Below are positions 11,051 to 23,967 of a stretch of DNA of 64,000 bases, in pieces; within the stretch, counting starts at the first letter, position 1, and every line of letters starts with the position of its first letter. Source of the stretch: Enoplolaimus lenunculus. Taxonomy: Eukaryota; Nematoda; Enoplea; Enoplida; Thoracostomopsidae. The translations under genes and the position numbers were made by a program. The notes beneath the pieces were generated by a model that worked only from the letters and a program-made list of their open reading frames with translations, did not search any database and was not told the origin of the DNA. The stretch spans positions 302,685 to 366,684 of the forward strand of contig JASANG010000244.1 in NCBI GenBank assembly GCA_030248215.1, read 5' to 3'.

Positions 11051-13004
11051 TCAACCCAAATCAATATCGTATAATTTTCTATTTCTGGCTAAATTTGCAT
11101 TGTTTGTGTTATTCTTTTGTTTGTGCTCATCACAATCTGTTGAAGCTTTTTCTTTAATTTCGCCGTTTTGGTCACTGTTATTCGGAATACGATTCTTGTC
11201 GCTAATAGTTTGATTTTGTGCCGTGCAGTTTGAAGTTGGGCTGGTATGCGTAGGCACAGGATAAGCGGCCGATATACTTCTAGGCGATTGGGAGTCGTCA
11301 AGTGAAAGCACTTGTTTCACAGTAAATTCAAAGTCAGGCTCAGGACAATAATTGAGAGTGTGTGAGTCAAATTCAAGTTCAGATCCTGCTGATATTGCGC
11401 TGCTACTAACACGTCGTCGAAATTGTAATAAACCGTGTTTGCTTTCAGGCAGGTACGGGTTGCGTTGACGTGTTACGCTGCAGGCAATGTTGTTATTTGA
11501 TACACATGATGGGTTGTGTGCTTGTAAAGGCATCCTAGATGCAGCTGCATTTGTAGAATCTGAAAATTAAATTTTGAACAAATTAAAATGTTCGCTTCAA
11601 AAGTTAATTGCTATCGATCTATTGATATCACTGCAATTTGTGTAGTTTAGAATTCTTAATTGAAATGAGAGAAAATATTAAATTGTATAATTAAAAATAT
11701 GAATTTGTTCGAAATTAATAGTGGCCATTTTGAGGTATACATTTACTCAAAACGGGTAACCACGGTGCGGACCCGTAGCCAAGAGGCGGGAGAGGGGCTA
11801 ATGGAGGCTCAGCCCCACTGGTAAAAATTTTGGTCCCCTAGAAATTTTTCAACGTTGTTTGTAAGTTCAAATGTTAAATGAAGAATGACTTTGCTTGCAT
11901 AACAGTATTTGTTGTCGAGTAACAATGCTGGAAAGTTTTGTTATCTCGTAGCGGATCGGCAGTAATAATAATTATACCGAGATATTTTGAAGAGTAAGAT
12001 TTTTCATTGTTTTTATTGAAAACACAAACAAAAATTAAAGCATATTTAAGACGGAACCTAGTATAAACATTGAACTAATGCAAATGCATTGTCGCCATTA
12101 CGTGCATTGTTTGTGCTCAGCATTCATAGAAACGGGCAAACAGTGAACCTGGAACTTTACCATGACACCAACCATGTCTAACAGCCAGGGTACAACCTGA
12201 GGTCTGCGTCCGACTCAGGCAGAATATCGACCTCCAGTTCCGACTCCGGATAGTTTTGCCTACAGTTCCAGCAATTTCGGTAATGAAATTTTCCACAGTT
12301 TTACAAAATTAATTTCGCGATTTCTATCGTGTAAATTCATTCCCTCCCCACACTTTTAACATAGCGTTTTGCACAAATTAAGCCTATTGTTGGGAAATTA
12401 CCATCCCTTTGAAGTAAAGACAGAATTTTGACTCAGTGTTGCAATACGAACCACTTTTTTGATAACATACTAGGCTAGCAAGGTAACTTTCAAGCGGTTA
12501 TATTTTTTCATCTAAAACATTCTTTCCGTGAATCCTATTGCGCACTTTCGGTGGGCCCATAGCGAAGGGGAAATGGAGGGCTCAGCCCCCCTGGAACAGT
12601 TTTGCCCTCCTTCTAGAAAATTTTCAACCTTGTAAGTCATCGAAACCCTTTGTTGCCCTTGCTGAAAATGTTTAGCACCCTATCATGTTCACCTGCCTTT
12701 ACGGCCCTGGCTTTCAGGCAGATACTTGGACTTTATTTAAAATCACATACTTAACTAGGAAGGTCAAAAATTTACCACGTTTTGTTGACGCAGATCGAGA
12801 ACCGTTAATTCCACATAACACACGCTTGAGAGGTGATAAAATTGGGGCACACACTATAATTTGAGTGATACTCGTTTGTGAATAACCGGTTGATTCTTCC
12901 GTAAACCCGTCGGGCATAAAATTCAATGCGGACGTAACACTTGGCCGTCTTTTATGCGATGTACCATTTTGCTCTGCGCTGATTTCTTGTAGCGTCGAGG
13001 ACAT
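11051..13004 (-). CDS. Two-exon protein of unknown function (245 residues)
   Basis: Exon 1 is 12776-13004 and begins at an ATG that directly follows an in-frame stop. It ends CGTG|GTAAAT. Exon 2 is 11051-11559, after acceptor AATTTTCAG. Junction phases agree (G|AT) and the sum, 738 nt, is a whole number of codons. The protein starts MSSTLQEISAEQNG, has a basic Ser/Arg-rich middle (QFRRRVSSSAIS) and a hydrophilic Asn/Lys-rich end. There is no leader, membrane segment or known domain, so it is probably intracellular and partly disordered. The 1.2-kb intron holds three MITE fragments. Reality of the gene is inferred from splicing consistency and open length only. Confidence 0.6.
11772..11890. 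mobile_element. MITE fragment, CCCGTAGCCA family
   Basis: It starts CCCGTAGCCAAGAGG and carries GGCTCAGCCCC and TTTTTCAACGTTG blocks shared with the full copy at 61364-61523. A second fragment of the family (GGGCTCAGCCCCCC) lies at 12541-12665. Both are in the intron of the 245-residue gene. Confidence 0.6.
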
Positions 13005-13148
13005 TTATATTCACATGCGTGTACAGTTAAAGATGCATATATGTAAAAATATTTGTAAGCAGAATGTAACCGGATATTTGTTTCCGGCAAAACTCGGTGT
13101 CGGTATTCGTTTCTGCGTTTCCGTTATGGAAAACCGGGAATTTTTGTT

Positions 13149-13450
13149 CAGGGTACAACCGGAGGTGAAAAATAACTCAGCCGGAGCAGGAGGCAAGGCG
13201 AAATGAGGTAGTAAAAATGGTGGTTAATTAATTTATTTTAGCCAGTATCTGCAATATGTTGGTAAGTTGTTTGGCTTTACGCTAATTTTCTGCGAAATTT
13301 CGGAAATTCTTTTCTGAAAATTGTGACAAAATTAAAACGAAACGCGCTTAACAGTTAAATTTTGTAAAATGATGCAAAATTTTACTACCGAAATTACCGG
13401 AACCTCCGGCAAAATTCTACCGGAGCCTAAGCCGAAGCCGGAGAAATCAC
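13149..13450. mobile_element. hAT-like MITE, CAGGGTACAACC family
   Basis: It starts CAGGGTACAACCGGAGGTG and contains GGAGCAGGAGGCAAGGCG and a block of Pro/Glu-like CCGGAGCC repeats near 13410-13440. It matches the copies at 1452 and 43555 in layout. Confidence 0.6.
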
Positions 13451-14484
13451 TTAACAACTGTTCTGTTTTCAATCCAGGAAGTACTACAATAGCTTGATTT
13501 GAAACAAAATCACAAAACTTGTGAAAAGCTTACAAATTTTATGATTCAATTTTTTATTTTCCACAAAACTTTACAAAGTCCAGGGAATATATATGTACAT
13601 TCTTATTCCTCAATTGTATTGGTACAAAAATAAAACATCTTTTTTTGAAAATTTACACTTAAATATCCGTTATCTGTTTCCGTTATTAATATTACAATAC
13701 GTTTACACTCTTGTTTCTAGCAATGTTAACACCACCTTAACAATGTACCTATTCAGACGATGTTTGATTTGGTGTGAAGGCTTATTCTTTGACCAACCGA
13801 TTTTCAAAAATTGAAAAACTTTGGCTATAAATACACAGCGAAATATTTGTTACTAAATTTTCTCCGTGCACTCTTAACTTTTTATTTGATCTGAACTACA
13901 ATTCAACCGAAAGCATATGTATGTAAAAGGTAAGTTTTTTAGAAAAACTAATACTTTGAAAGCTTTTAAAATCAAGAAACGTTTAATATATAAAGCATTC
14001 CATTTGGCAAACACACCCTCAGGCGAGTGTCAAGTGTTTCTAAGCTGGTAATCATAAAATAACGCAAACCTCAATGTTAGTCGTGCTAAATTCCTAAATG
14101 AAAATAGGACCGTTGATTTACGCGTATGCATTATAACTCGCTAGCTGAAAACTATATGATATGAAACTTGAACTGAATGTATAACAATGTTAGACTTGTT
14201 TCTACAAAAAATATTAAATTTTAAATTCAATATACAACTGGAATGGAAACACAGAACACGTCCAGTGTATATTTACAATGTAACACTCAAAACAGAGTTT
14301 TAAAGCTGAGTATTTACCAACAGTTTTACATATTAACTGTCCTTGAGCTGTATTAAACTAAAGACCACAACTTATGATATATATGTCCTGTAGCAACGTA
14401 TAGGTTTCAGATTAATTGCCAAAGTCTGGTTTAAGTTGCGGTTTATGCAGTGGAAGCATAAGGTGTATGCTTGTCATTGCATTA

Positions 14485-14614
14485 TATCACTGCAAAAAGT
14501 GGTGAGTCAAATTGACTCTCTCGACTCAGGCGGAGTTGAATTTTAACTCAGTTTGTGTAGTCAGGAAAAGCCGTATTCGGAAGAGTCAATTTGACTCACC
14601 ATTTTTTGCAGTGT
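14485..14614. mobile_element. TA-flanked MITE with splice-site-like ends (copy 2, short)
   Basis: It starts CACTGCAAAAAGTGGTGAGT (a GTGAGT donor motif) and ends ATTTTTTGCAGTG, flanked by AT/TA. About 85 bp of the interior is missing compared with other copies. Confidence 0.8.
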
Positions 14615-14619
14615 AATGC

Positions 14620-14820
14620 TTGCTGGCTGCGTACGTTCGACATATAGTCGACGATAAAAGTAGCTGGAGAAGCGGGCTGCGTTATGCAGTGGTAGAGCGT
14701 TCGCGTAACAGTCCGCAACTTAAGAATTCGAATCTGACCCGTACGTGCTTTTCCGGCTCCTTAGTATAAACTTCTAATGTTTCGATTACTACCTAGACTG
14801 ACATGTAGACGTAAATACGT
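14620..14820 (+). repeat. tRNA-derived SINE-like repeat, GCGGGCTGCGT type
   Basis: A tRNA-like segment has an A box (GCAGTGGTAGAGCG) and a B box (GAATTCGAATCTG). The same unit, with the same leader (GCTTGCTGGC..TCGACATATAGT) and trailing CTGACA block, occurs at 62310-62570. It is therefore a dispersed family, not a tRNA gene. Confidence 0.6.
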
Positions 14821-16476
14821 TGGAAAATGGTAAGAGATTTTCTGTGCTCTTCGATAACTTTTAGATTTTTCAGGGAATATAGGTATCAATCCGTTCTTGA
14901 ATAACTTTTTAGTGATTTGGCTAAGGTATATTGACGGGAAATTTGCTGCCGAAGTTTGGTGGAATAAAATCGGACTATAGATTTTTGATCCAAAGAAAAT
15001 GTTCTTCTGTTTTCACATTGATCCGGCGGAAAATATGCGAACCTTCATTTGGTATTGCTTAACGTAGAATTCTATATTTACAATAAGGTACATAGCAGAT
15101 TACTTTCAGGCTGGTACATGTGTGGGTTCGATTTTTGCTTGGGGATTAGACTATGAAAATCCATGTACAGTTCCGAATTACATAATTGTAATGGATTAAG
15201 TGGAGTTCTTTATCTGAGATTTGAATTAGAGTTCCATCCAAAAGGAATCAGTAAATATTCGCTCTGGCAATTTCAAATGATCAGTAAACAAAAAGTGTGC
15301 TATGGACCAAGCTTAATTGTTCTGCTGGAACGGAACACATATCACAAGCTCGTAGCGTATTTAAATTCATGCTAAATAGCGACAATGATGAATTTTCTAT
15401 ATGAAATTATTTAGTTCGAATGAAAAATTAAAAAACTTTATTTTTGAGGCGGCCTGGATGAAGTTTGTATTTAACGTGGTTAGTGTTTTGGGGTGTAAAT
15501 TTTACCAAATTAGCAAAATGGAAAAAATGACAATTCCATCTTATTTAAAAAAATTTTGGCTTTCTAAAGGTAAATGAACGTTGTAAACGTTTTGTTTCAA
15601 CGATTTTTATGCGAAAGAAATGAATTTTTCTAGGGTTTGTTCATAAGTAAACTTCTTTAAAAAGCCCTATGTGTCCCGCTTGATTTTGAAAAAAACTATT
15701 TTTGATCTTACAATGGTAAATTGTTCTTACGATTAAATTTCACAAAAATCTGAATAGTCAAATTTGATGTCGCTAAAATTTTGCTACTGACATTTCTTTA
15801 TTTCCTAGGGCTGAAAATTCTTATGTCCAGAGTGCAAATATGGGAAACATTAGAATTTCGATTATTTTATGTTAGCAATGATGTTATTTCAAGGTGCCAG
15901 GCTATTAAGTCTTGTATTGAATACGTACATGGCTGAACGCAAAAACGAAATTATTAAAGTTGACACAAAGTTATCATTTACTGTGGTGTCTGTTGAAGAC
16001 GACTTTGTCTTGCATATCTGTGGCAAATTGAACAAGGCTTTTGAAATCGAAATGTCTGTCGTTGGGTGGAAAAAATTTAACTGACCGGAATGACTGAAGC
16101 TAGGCCTGACCATTTTTCAAGTGTAACTAAAGCGGAATAACGAATTTTAAGAATTCGATGATCTAAAGAATAAGGAATTAGGAGCAGCACAGATATGGTA
16201 GAATAGCTAATAAGCGAAACGATCGAGGAAACAGGTGTATATTATTCCAAAACTACGACGTTTTTGTTTGGCCTGATTTTAATGTGCACTGAATATTCCG
16301 ATCAGATGATTTATCAATTCAGAAGGAATTGGTTATTTCTGGTTGTTTCTGTTAGTAACAGTAGAAATTAACTCACTCTGAGCTAATTAAATTTTGGGTT
16401 AGTTGATTAATTAACTCAGAAAATTTGAAATGAATAGCTTGTACGATTGTTTTCACCCCGTCTCCTTTGCCCCTTC

Positions 16477-16682
16477 GGCCTATGTAAAGATCAGGGACGG
16501 AGAGTTTTTCTATATGACTAGAATAGAGTAAGCTTAAGCTGTAGACCAATTTTTTTGCTTGCCTTAGGCTAAGGCTTAGGCACAGGCTTAGAAATATGCT
16601 GATTCTTACTTAGGTGTAGGCTTACGCTTAGGCTTAGGAATATGCTTATGATAATATTCCGCACCTGTTCTTTACATTGGCC
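16477..16682. mobile_element. Telomere-repeat MITE with perfect 8-bp target duplication
   Basis: Ends are GGCCTATGTAAAGATCAGGG and CTGTTCTTTACATTGGCC. The exact flanking duplication is GCCCCTTC on both sides. The interior has TTAGGC-type repeats (GCTTAGGCACAGGCTTAG, ACGCTTAGGCTTAGG). Confidence 0.85.
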
Positions 16683-17571
16683 GCCCCTTCGCTGCTTGTT
16701 AAGAATGTACGAAAGTAATCTATTTTTACGATTCCAATTCTGGCTAATTTATAGAATCCGAACCTATTGAAATGGAATAAAAAGTTGCTTATCACATAGA
16801 AATCAACGAGCTGAGTTCAAAGGTACAATTCTTATGGCTGCTTAGCCATTGGTTCAAAAGTTATACTGTTCATTTGAAAAAGTTATGAAATTTTATGAGT
16901 CTTCAACAATCAATTGGTGCAAAGCAAGATATTGCGTAACGTTGACTGCGGACGCATGGCCCTTATTTGGTTTACATAAGGTCTCGGAATAAAACAATTT
17001 TCTTTCAACAATATCGGATTTAAGCAGCGGAATCTCAATATATTTTATTAAATATACAAGTGCGGCATCAGTTATCTGAAATTAATAAAATTGGTAGCTG
17101 AGATATGCGATTATGTTTAAAATACAGAATTTTATCGATTAGTAAAAATTATACGGCAAAATTTGTATTGTTGAGTAAATCTCGTCTAAATTTCCGTATC
17201 TTTTAAGTTTGCAAAGTCTATATTAGCAGTGGCCCATATTACATATGTACACTGCGGATATTTTTTCCTACCAAAATTCTGAAAGGTGACGATATACAAT
17301 CCCATGCCCGAAATGAAATTCTGACTACCGCTCTGCTATTAGTATCGGACTTTCTTCAACTTGATGATTTTCTTAATTTTTGTTGTTTATAAACTAACAA
17401 TCGGGTCCATACAATTTGATGTTTCTCTCAACTTAGAGGCTGTTTACTGTTGAACATATCACTCCAGTCTTTTGTTAAATTATACTTTACTGTCAATTAG
17501 TCACATTTGGCAAATTTTAATGCTAAAATTGAAATGTCTGACAACTCGACTTTTTGACTTTTGCACCAATT

Positions 17572-18400
17572 TCAAGTTGAATATCGAATAGGTTTTGCTC
17601 GATATCCGTGAGATTCGCCAAGCATTGAATCAATTTCACTTAATAAACCCGCAAGACCAGATCGTGTTTCTCGTGGATCGAATGACGCTTCACCAAACCA
17701 TGGTGCGTTGCGTTTAGCTGTCATGTGCGCATCTAAATCAGTTGAAATGTATTAAACTAACATGTGGAATGATTGCTCCAACCCTTTCCCGCATTTACTA
17801 TCATATATGTAGTACTGTATAATCCTCGTAAACAAAATACCATACAATGCTCCTTGTAGTCTTATAGCAAGTATGCACAGTACAAAGTATCCACAAGACG
17901 TGAGAGCTTCGTTGAGCTTTAACGGCAAGCTCCTATAGCTGAGTGGTGATGGTAAACGCCTCACACTCCAGAGACACTTGTTCGAATCCAAACTTGAGTG
18001 TACATTTAGCCGAAATTTTGTAAATTTATGCGGCACAAGGTTTGTAAAACACAGAATCCTATGGGATTGAATCTCATCATATTCACTGGCAGAACCAAGC
18101 GATCATGAACCTCCCGTTAAACAACCTGTTGGCTTATACTCAGTATCTTATATTTCTTTTCAATCAAGAAACCGCGTGCAATTTTAGCATTTTTGCAAAA
18201 TGTCTGACTAAGGAATTCTTTTACCCAAAATAACATTGAAAACTGAAACACAGCCTTGAATCTTTATATAACACACAGCTGTCAAACGGTTTTCGGCATA
18301 TTCACCACATACCTTGTTCGCTTGCTTTTATTAGTTTTGCAGCGAAAATCTCTTGCAATACAACGGCAAACAGAAAAACGAAAATTGTTAATTTCGACAT
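17572..18400 (-). CDS. Small secreted peptide precursor (82 residues), two exons
   Basis: Exon 1 is 18313-18400 and exon 2 is 17572-17732. The donor is CAAG|GTATGT, the acceptor is GATTTAG, and the phase agrees (G|AT). The total is 249 nt. The protein starts with a classic signal peptide (MSKLTIFVFLFAVVLQEIFA). It then has a Lys-Arg pair followed by NAPWFGEASFDPRETR, and ends in AKPIRYST. The layout (leader, dibasic site, about 60 residues, no cysteines) suits a neuropeptide or other processed secreted peptide. I recognise no named family, and there is no C-terminal Gly for amidation. An acceptor-like TATTTTACAG just upstream of the ATG (about 18468) could be a 5' UTR intron end or a trans-splice site. 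The 580-bp intron contains a tRNA-like TTAA element copy. Confidence 0.6.
17740..18010. repeat. Diverged copy of the tRNA-containing TTAA element
   Basis: It shares CACAAGACGTGAGAGC and AGCTCCTATAGCTGAGTGG with the copies at 29960 and 53637, here on the plus strand. The A box is TAGCTGAGTGGTGATGG and the B box TGTTCGAATCC. Terminal repeats are degraded. Confidence 0.6.
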
Positions 18401-18749
18401 TACTACTTTATATATACGTTATTGTGCGGCAAAATTTAGTAAAAACAAATTTATTAAATCACTAACCTGTAAAATAGGACTTGAGTTAATATGTCAAAAT
18501 GCAACGTAAACAGCGCACATTTTTAAGCTTATGCCGGAACCTTTTTGCTACAGTTTTTTGAAAGCTAATTTTAGTTCCGGTTGGATAGTAGTAATATTAT
18601 AGCAACTACCAACTTGAAACCTTATTATGTATTTTTGCTTCTTATGGACAAGGCTGAGTCATCTCAATATTTACTCCAAGCTATGTGCCTCCAAAAATTC
18701 CAAAGAGTTGATTATGCTGTACGGTCCAATATATATTGGCAATTCGACA

Positions 18750-18976
18750 TACACTGTAAAAATGAGGAGTCAAATTGACTCTCTCAGAAACAGGCTTTTC
18801 CTGACTACGCAAGCTGAGTCAAATTTGACTCACACAAACTGAGCCAAATTTGACTCCGCCAGAGTCAAATTCGATTCACTGTTGACTCTGGCGGAGTCAA
18901 ATTTGACTCAGTTTGCGTAGTCAAGAAAAGCCTGTTTACGAGAGAGTCAATTTGACTCCCCATTTTTTACAGTGTA
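18750..18976. mobile_element. TA-flanked MITE with splice-site-like ends (copy 3)
   Basis: It starts TACACTGTAAAAATGAGG and ends ATTTTTTACAGTGTA, with repeats of GAGTCAAATTTGACTC inside. The acceptor-like end is TTTTTTACAG; the donor motif is lost in this copy. Confidence 0.8.
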
Positions 18977-19606
18977 CTATTCACTCGAGAATACAAAAAG
19001 TTGTACAATGAGGGTTTAAAAAGAAATAGATCTTCTCCCGACGTTTCTGAACAGATGACAAAAAATTCTCTTTTTATAAGCGTTGATAGAGAATAATCGT
19101 CTGGCTGCTATGTTTTACTTTTTTAAAAGACAAACTCTCGAAACGAACTCCTGGCTACGCGCCACATGAAGATACCATGAGAAACCTAAACAAAAACTAT
19201 TAAACGAAGAATTGTGTTTCTATTCATGGCGTTATCAGCGCTCGACTAAAATATATCAGTATATATTAATAAAAATGTCTCGCATAATTATCTTTGAAAT
19301 AAACCTCAAAAAATACAGTCACCGCTGCTGCGATAGACCTTAATCCAAAGGAACCATAGCTAGAGTTTTGCCGATGCTCTATGCAACCGCATATATACAC
19401 AGTTGTTTGCGAAAAAAACCCTCACATACTGTGGTGACAAGCTATGGACTTATTATTCGTGACAGAATAATCTGACTCAAATTTATATCGACTGCAGACA
19501 ATATTTTCGGTTCAAAAAAACTTTTTCGAGAGGAAGGAAAAAAGTTTTGGAAACAGACGAAAAATAAGTAATACAAAGCGGTCCGGTTTGTATTAAAATT
19601 TGGTTT

Positions 19607-19858
19607 TTGTTATTTGGTGATAAATTCATTTACACACGGTGCTATTTCGGTTCAATATCTCACTTGAAATATAATTGTCGCTTCAATGTGCTTGTAAACA
19701 AAATGATTAATAAAGGTTTTGAAGCTAAAATGTTCGTTCGTATTGCATATACGCTCTCGCACAACTCAGTTGACATTTATTTTTATTTAAAATTTAACGC
19801 TGCAAATTCTAGTAACCAACTTCAGGAACATTTTTACGGTCAGTATTTGCCAAACTAA
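19607..19858 (+). CDS. Unassigned open frame, possibly an exon
   Basis: An 83-codon open frame ends at a TAA, with coding-like composition (FVRIAYTLSHNSVDIYFYL). No acceptor, leader or known domain was found. The 3' part resembles a repeat near 36780 (TTCTAGTAACCAACT), so it may be repeat-derived. Confidence 0.2.
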   Translation: MLFGDKFIYTRCYFGSISHLKYNCRFNVLVNKMINKGFEAKMFVRIAYTLSHNSVDIYFYLKFNAANSSNQLQEHFYGQYLPN

Positions 19859-20494
19859 GACCGTAGAATTTCAGTCGCTTTAGGTAATTCTAATTATGGG
19901 TAAAATTTCACTGATTAATAATGCCTGGGATGTGAGATTTTAATTAAGATACAAAAACTTGTGCAACGATATATAATGTCAGGCAACAAAATAATTGTTT
20001 ACGGCTAAGTGAATTTTTTCAAAATATATAAATGAGAAATATTCATAGCAAACATATTTATATACCTCAAACGGCTAGAGTTGCCCATCTTAATAAGCGC
20101 AAAGAACTTCAGTTATAGGCTTAAAAGTAAACGATGCTAATACAAAAAGCTGGTTGTTTTACTTTTAGTGGCGGATCTAAAAATTGCTGATGTTGGAGGT
20201 CGCGTGATATATACTAGTGAAAAACGCTTCCGAACGTAGTGAGCGAGACGCCAAACGCAATTTTTAGCACGAATTCTTAACAAAAAATTTTTTTGTTTTG
20301 ATCTGTGTTGGGTAGTGTAGGTGTGGATGGTTCCTCGTATCAGACCAGTCTGTGGTTTTATAAACATGACAAAACACTCAAAAGAATTGCGCTTAGAGTG
20401 AAAACTGTGCCTTCTTAGTTTATAACTATGCCAATATACAAACTAAGAATGATAATTTAGAGATTTTTATTACCGCGGTCGAGCATAAAAATAG

Positions 20495-20911
20495 ATGTAC
20501 TGATATTTATTTGGCCTCTCCAGAGGGCACCCCCTTGTTATTCGGTTACGGACTGTTTTTATTCTTAACACACTCCGCCGCCCTTCGTTACTGATATATA
20601 TCCGGTACTAAAATTTTATCCGTTGAATTAAACGTTTGTCTTGTGTCAATAGCTTGAGCGATAATTCAAGGACATACTTAGGATGCACTTTCAAAATTTA
20701 AGTACGCTTTAAAGTTTCGAAGTCAAACTAATATTTTCCTGGAGTCATTTATGCGCTACAATTAGGGTTAACTGACATTTATAGACTCTCATTAGGGTTT
20801 AGGGACTCTATCCACTTACGGACTTTTATTAAAGATACGGATTCCTTTTGATTCGGACCCAAAATGGGGACCCCCTCTTATTACCCCCCTCTTATTCGGG
20901 GCAATACAGTA
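20495..20911. mobile_element. MITE, GACCCGAATAAGAG family
   Basis: A near full-length inverted copy of the 29077-29521 element. It runs from ATATTTATTTGGCCTCTCC to CCCCCTCTTATTCGGGGC. From 18401 to 23967 only repeats and weak frames are seen. A Phe-rich minus-strand frame at 21654-22094 is open but not convincing. Confidence 0.75.
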
Positions 20912-23320
20912 TTTAATATAAAAAGTTAACAAAACGTTGATAGCGAAATATTCTAAAATGTCAACCTATCAAATTCAGTTATTAATAATTTGAAACACGT
21001 TCTGTCAAATAAATACGTTAAAATTTATTATAAAACTTTGCTTAAGAAACTTTTTATGACGTTGAAATGAATACCGCAAATGTGCAAGATTCTCCTTCAC
21101 TAAAAGGAGAAAAAAGTGCTTGCAAAAAGAAGAAATAAACTGACGCCTTAAATAAGTTGGAATGATGTGTTGGTTGCATGTAGTACTTGCGACCTTTCCG
21201 TAAGGAATATTTCTCGCTTCATCTACGATTTTATTTCAAGTTGGGATTGGAACCTCGCACTTTTGGAAAAGGCTTATATACTATCACAGTTTGACCATCG
21301 CACCTTGACGATTGAGTCCAGGAACCTATCGTACTGTGCAGAGTTTGCACTACTGTAGTGATCTAAAACAAAAAGGGGACTAAGGTTAATATTGCTTCCA
21401 CAGAGGGTACCCTACTGAAGTGTTGTACATAAGCAGGATAATTGCTTATTACAGGAAAAGTTAAATACACATTGACATCATTAATTTAAAATTTTTAACC
21501 ATATTTAGATTTCGATTTTGAAATTTGTTAGCTGAAATATGAAATGTTAGCTACTATTATCATCATGTTCAATGTTTAAGCTTGAATCACTAATTTGAAA
21601 CCACTTTGGTTGCAGTTGTATTCTAAACAGCTCGTGTGGTGAGATAAAGCGCGTCAGATGATCTGAGTTCCATTGCCTATTAGAAATATAAAATTAAACC
21701 CTTCGCTGGAGTTCCTATGTATAAATATTTTTTGACAATAATAAGGGGGGCTAGAAGTTAAAGCGCCTAGAAAGGCCCATGCAAAAAATATGTTTCCAAA
21801 CTGAATCAGAAATAAATTGTAAAATGCCGAAACAAGTTGAAATGAATATTTATTGTTGAGCTTAATTTGTAGCAAAATGCACTGTAACGTCTTGGGTTGG
21901 ACGCCGAAAAAATCCAACGGAAGAACGTTTTTTCGGTTTTTTTCTTTTTTTCGAGGGGGTATAAATGGAAAAAACGAAAAAGTAACGAAAAAACTTTTTA
22001 TTAAAAATCTCAGTAAATAGCTCGCAATATAGCGGCCAGACATCGCGGAAACCGTGAAAAATTGGTTTTTCTCGCTCCAGTCATCGCGAAACACATGTTT
22101 TCAGGTTCTCAATTCAACGGCATTTTACTAAAGCTGCGGTGGCTCCTCAGGGGAGGGCGCTGGGTGTAGAGTTGTTTCTCCTATCACCCCAGCTGTCTTA
22201 CGGTGCCAAAAACTATGCCATACAAATGCTTTCCTAATGAAACCCTCATTCCAGTTGCATCGCTGCTACTATATACTTCTTTAATCTTAAAGCGATTGCT
22301 TTATTTATTTGACACTTTTCTGTTTAGCTCTGATGCAACATTTTATTGCAGATATATGCAGCGTTTAGTTCGAAACCTAACTTCTGATACTACAAATTCT
22401 GTCTTCAGACTTTTTTGCTGGATTCAAACCCGCAATTCTAGCCACCTTAGATGACATATGCACCTTTTTAGGTGCAAGACAGCTCTTCAGTGTGCGCAGT
22501 ATGTTTATCTTCATGTATTATCAAACGTTGGTACTTATTAATAAAATAGTAACTCGATTCTTCTGTCGTTTTTTCAATAGACAAATCATCCATGAAAGTT
22601 TTTGCGCATGCAAAAGCATTAGTACACGATTTTCAATTTTACGGTTTTCCGTTTTTTTCGGTCGATTCATTTTTTTCGGAAAAAACCAAACTTGGTATTT
22701 GCCAGTGAGTTAATTAATCAATTCAGACGGAAAGTTCGTGATTTTTTTGAGTTAATATCAGTAAACTTTAACACATTCTGAGTCGAGTTGATTTTTACTC
22801 TAAGTTGAGTTAATTCCGGGGAAGTTGATTAATTGAATCAGAATTAGTTGAATGCATTATGAGTGCTGATAGTCCTAACTCAGACTGGTATTGACAGTGC
22901 GAAATGTCAGCATCCAAATTGGGAAAGTTTATATTAAAATCAAACTTTTGGTCTTCCTCGATGAACCGCTGTTATCAAAAATTTGAAAAAGAACTTTTGA
23001 GTTTTCACTACGTCTATCGATCATTAGGAGGTAAAACCGGTAATATTGTACTGTAAATTTTGCTAATTTCGAAATTATATGCGTCGATGAATTCGAATGG
23101 ACAGACATAAGCATTGCTATAGTAATAGTGAAAAACTATGCATAAACCTTGCTGGCAATAGGGTATTCTTTTTTCAATAAAAATGAATGCTTCGAAGCTG
23201 CAAAAAGGAACATGAGGTTTTACCGTTGTTATATTAAACCCTTCGCATTGTGGATTATTTCGCGTTCACAGTTTGCGCGAACAATTATCACCGTAAAAGA
23301 TCTGGTTAACCAGTTCGATG

Positions 23321-23752
23321 CACGTTACCCAGCACTGCCTCACACACAACTAAAATATGTCAATTTTTAGAAAAAGCTGGTGCGCATTGGTTCCGCATAT
23401 TTTACAAAACATTCATGCTTGTATATACACATTTAAAGATATTGTCTAAATAGTGCTTTGACAATACAGAACCCCGTATTACTATTCTCCGGAGAATTCA
23501 CGCATACCATCGATGCTAGTAGCTGAGATGATTGGACACGTTACCCAGCACTGCCTCACACACAACTAAAATATGTCAATTTTTAGAAAAAGCTGGTGCG
23601 CATTGGTTCCGCATATTTTACAAAACATTCATGCTTGTATATACACATTTAAAGATATTGTCTAAATAGTGCTTTGACAATACAGAACCCCGTATTACTA
23701 TTCTCCGGAGAATTCACGCATACCATCGATGCTAGTAGCTGAGATGATTGGA
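23321..23752. repeat. Recent 216-bp tandem duplication
   Basis: Bases 23321-23536 and 23537-23752 are two direct copies starting CACGTTACCCAGCACTGCC. I see no differences between them, so it is either a recent event or an assembly artefact. It is non-coding. Confidence 0.85.
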
Positions 23753-23967
23753 AGATCTATAACACAGAATGAAAAAAACCCAAAACGTAATAACTAAAGT
23801 GCACTATCGCTAATTGCATCTGGGTCATAAAAAGTGAGCGGAAGCGGTCTGAAGCAGGGAGTGGACCAGGGTAACAGCGATGTTCCCAAGTTAAATACGT
23901 TTTCGTCAAGTGGACGTACAGCAAGTAATCACTAACGATCTTGCCATTCTACTTTAAGAGCCAATGT

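Larger units (their letters stand above)
13451..17571. other. Gene-poor stretch with scattered repeats
   Basis: Apart from the repeats listed separately (14485, 14620, 16477) I see no convincing gene. A 70-residue plus-strand frame at 15163-15375 and a 71-residue frame at 15869-16084 are open but have no splice context or known domain. Confidence 0.5.

Noticed and set aside
15163-16084. Two plus-strand frames of about 70 codons
   Set aside because: Open and protein-like in places, but no start context, splice partner or family; left unannotated.
21654-22094. 146-codon minus-strand frame
   Set aside because: Phe-rich and driven by A/T tracts, no splice signals, no recognisable domain.
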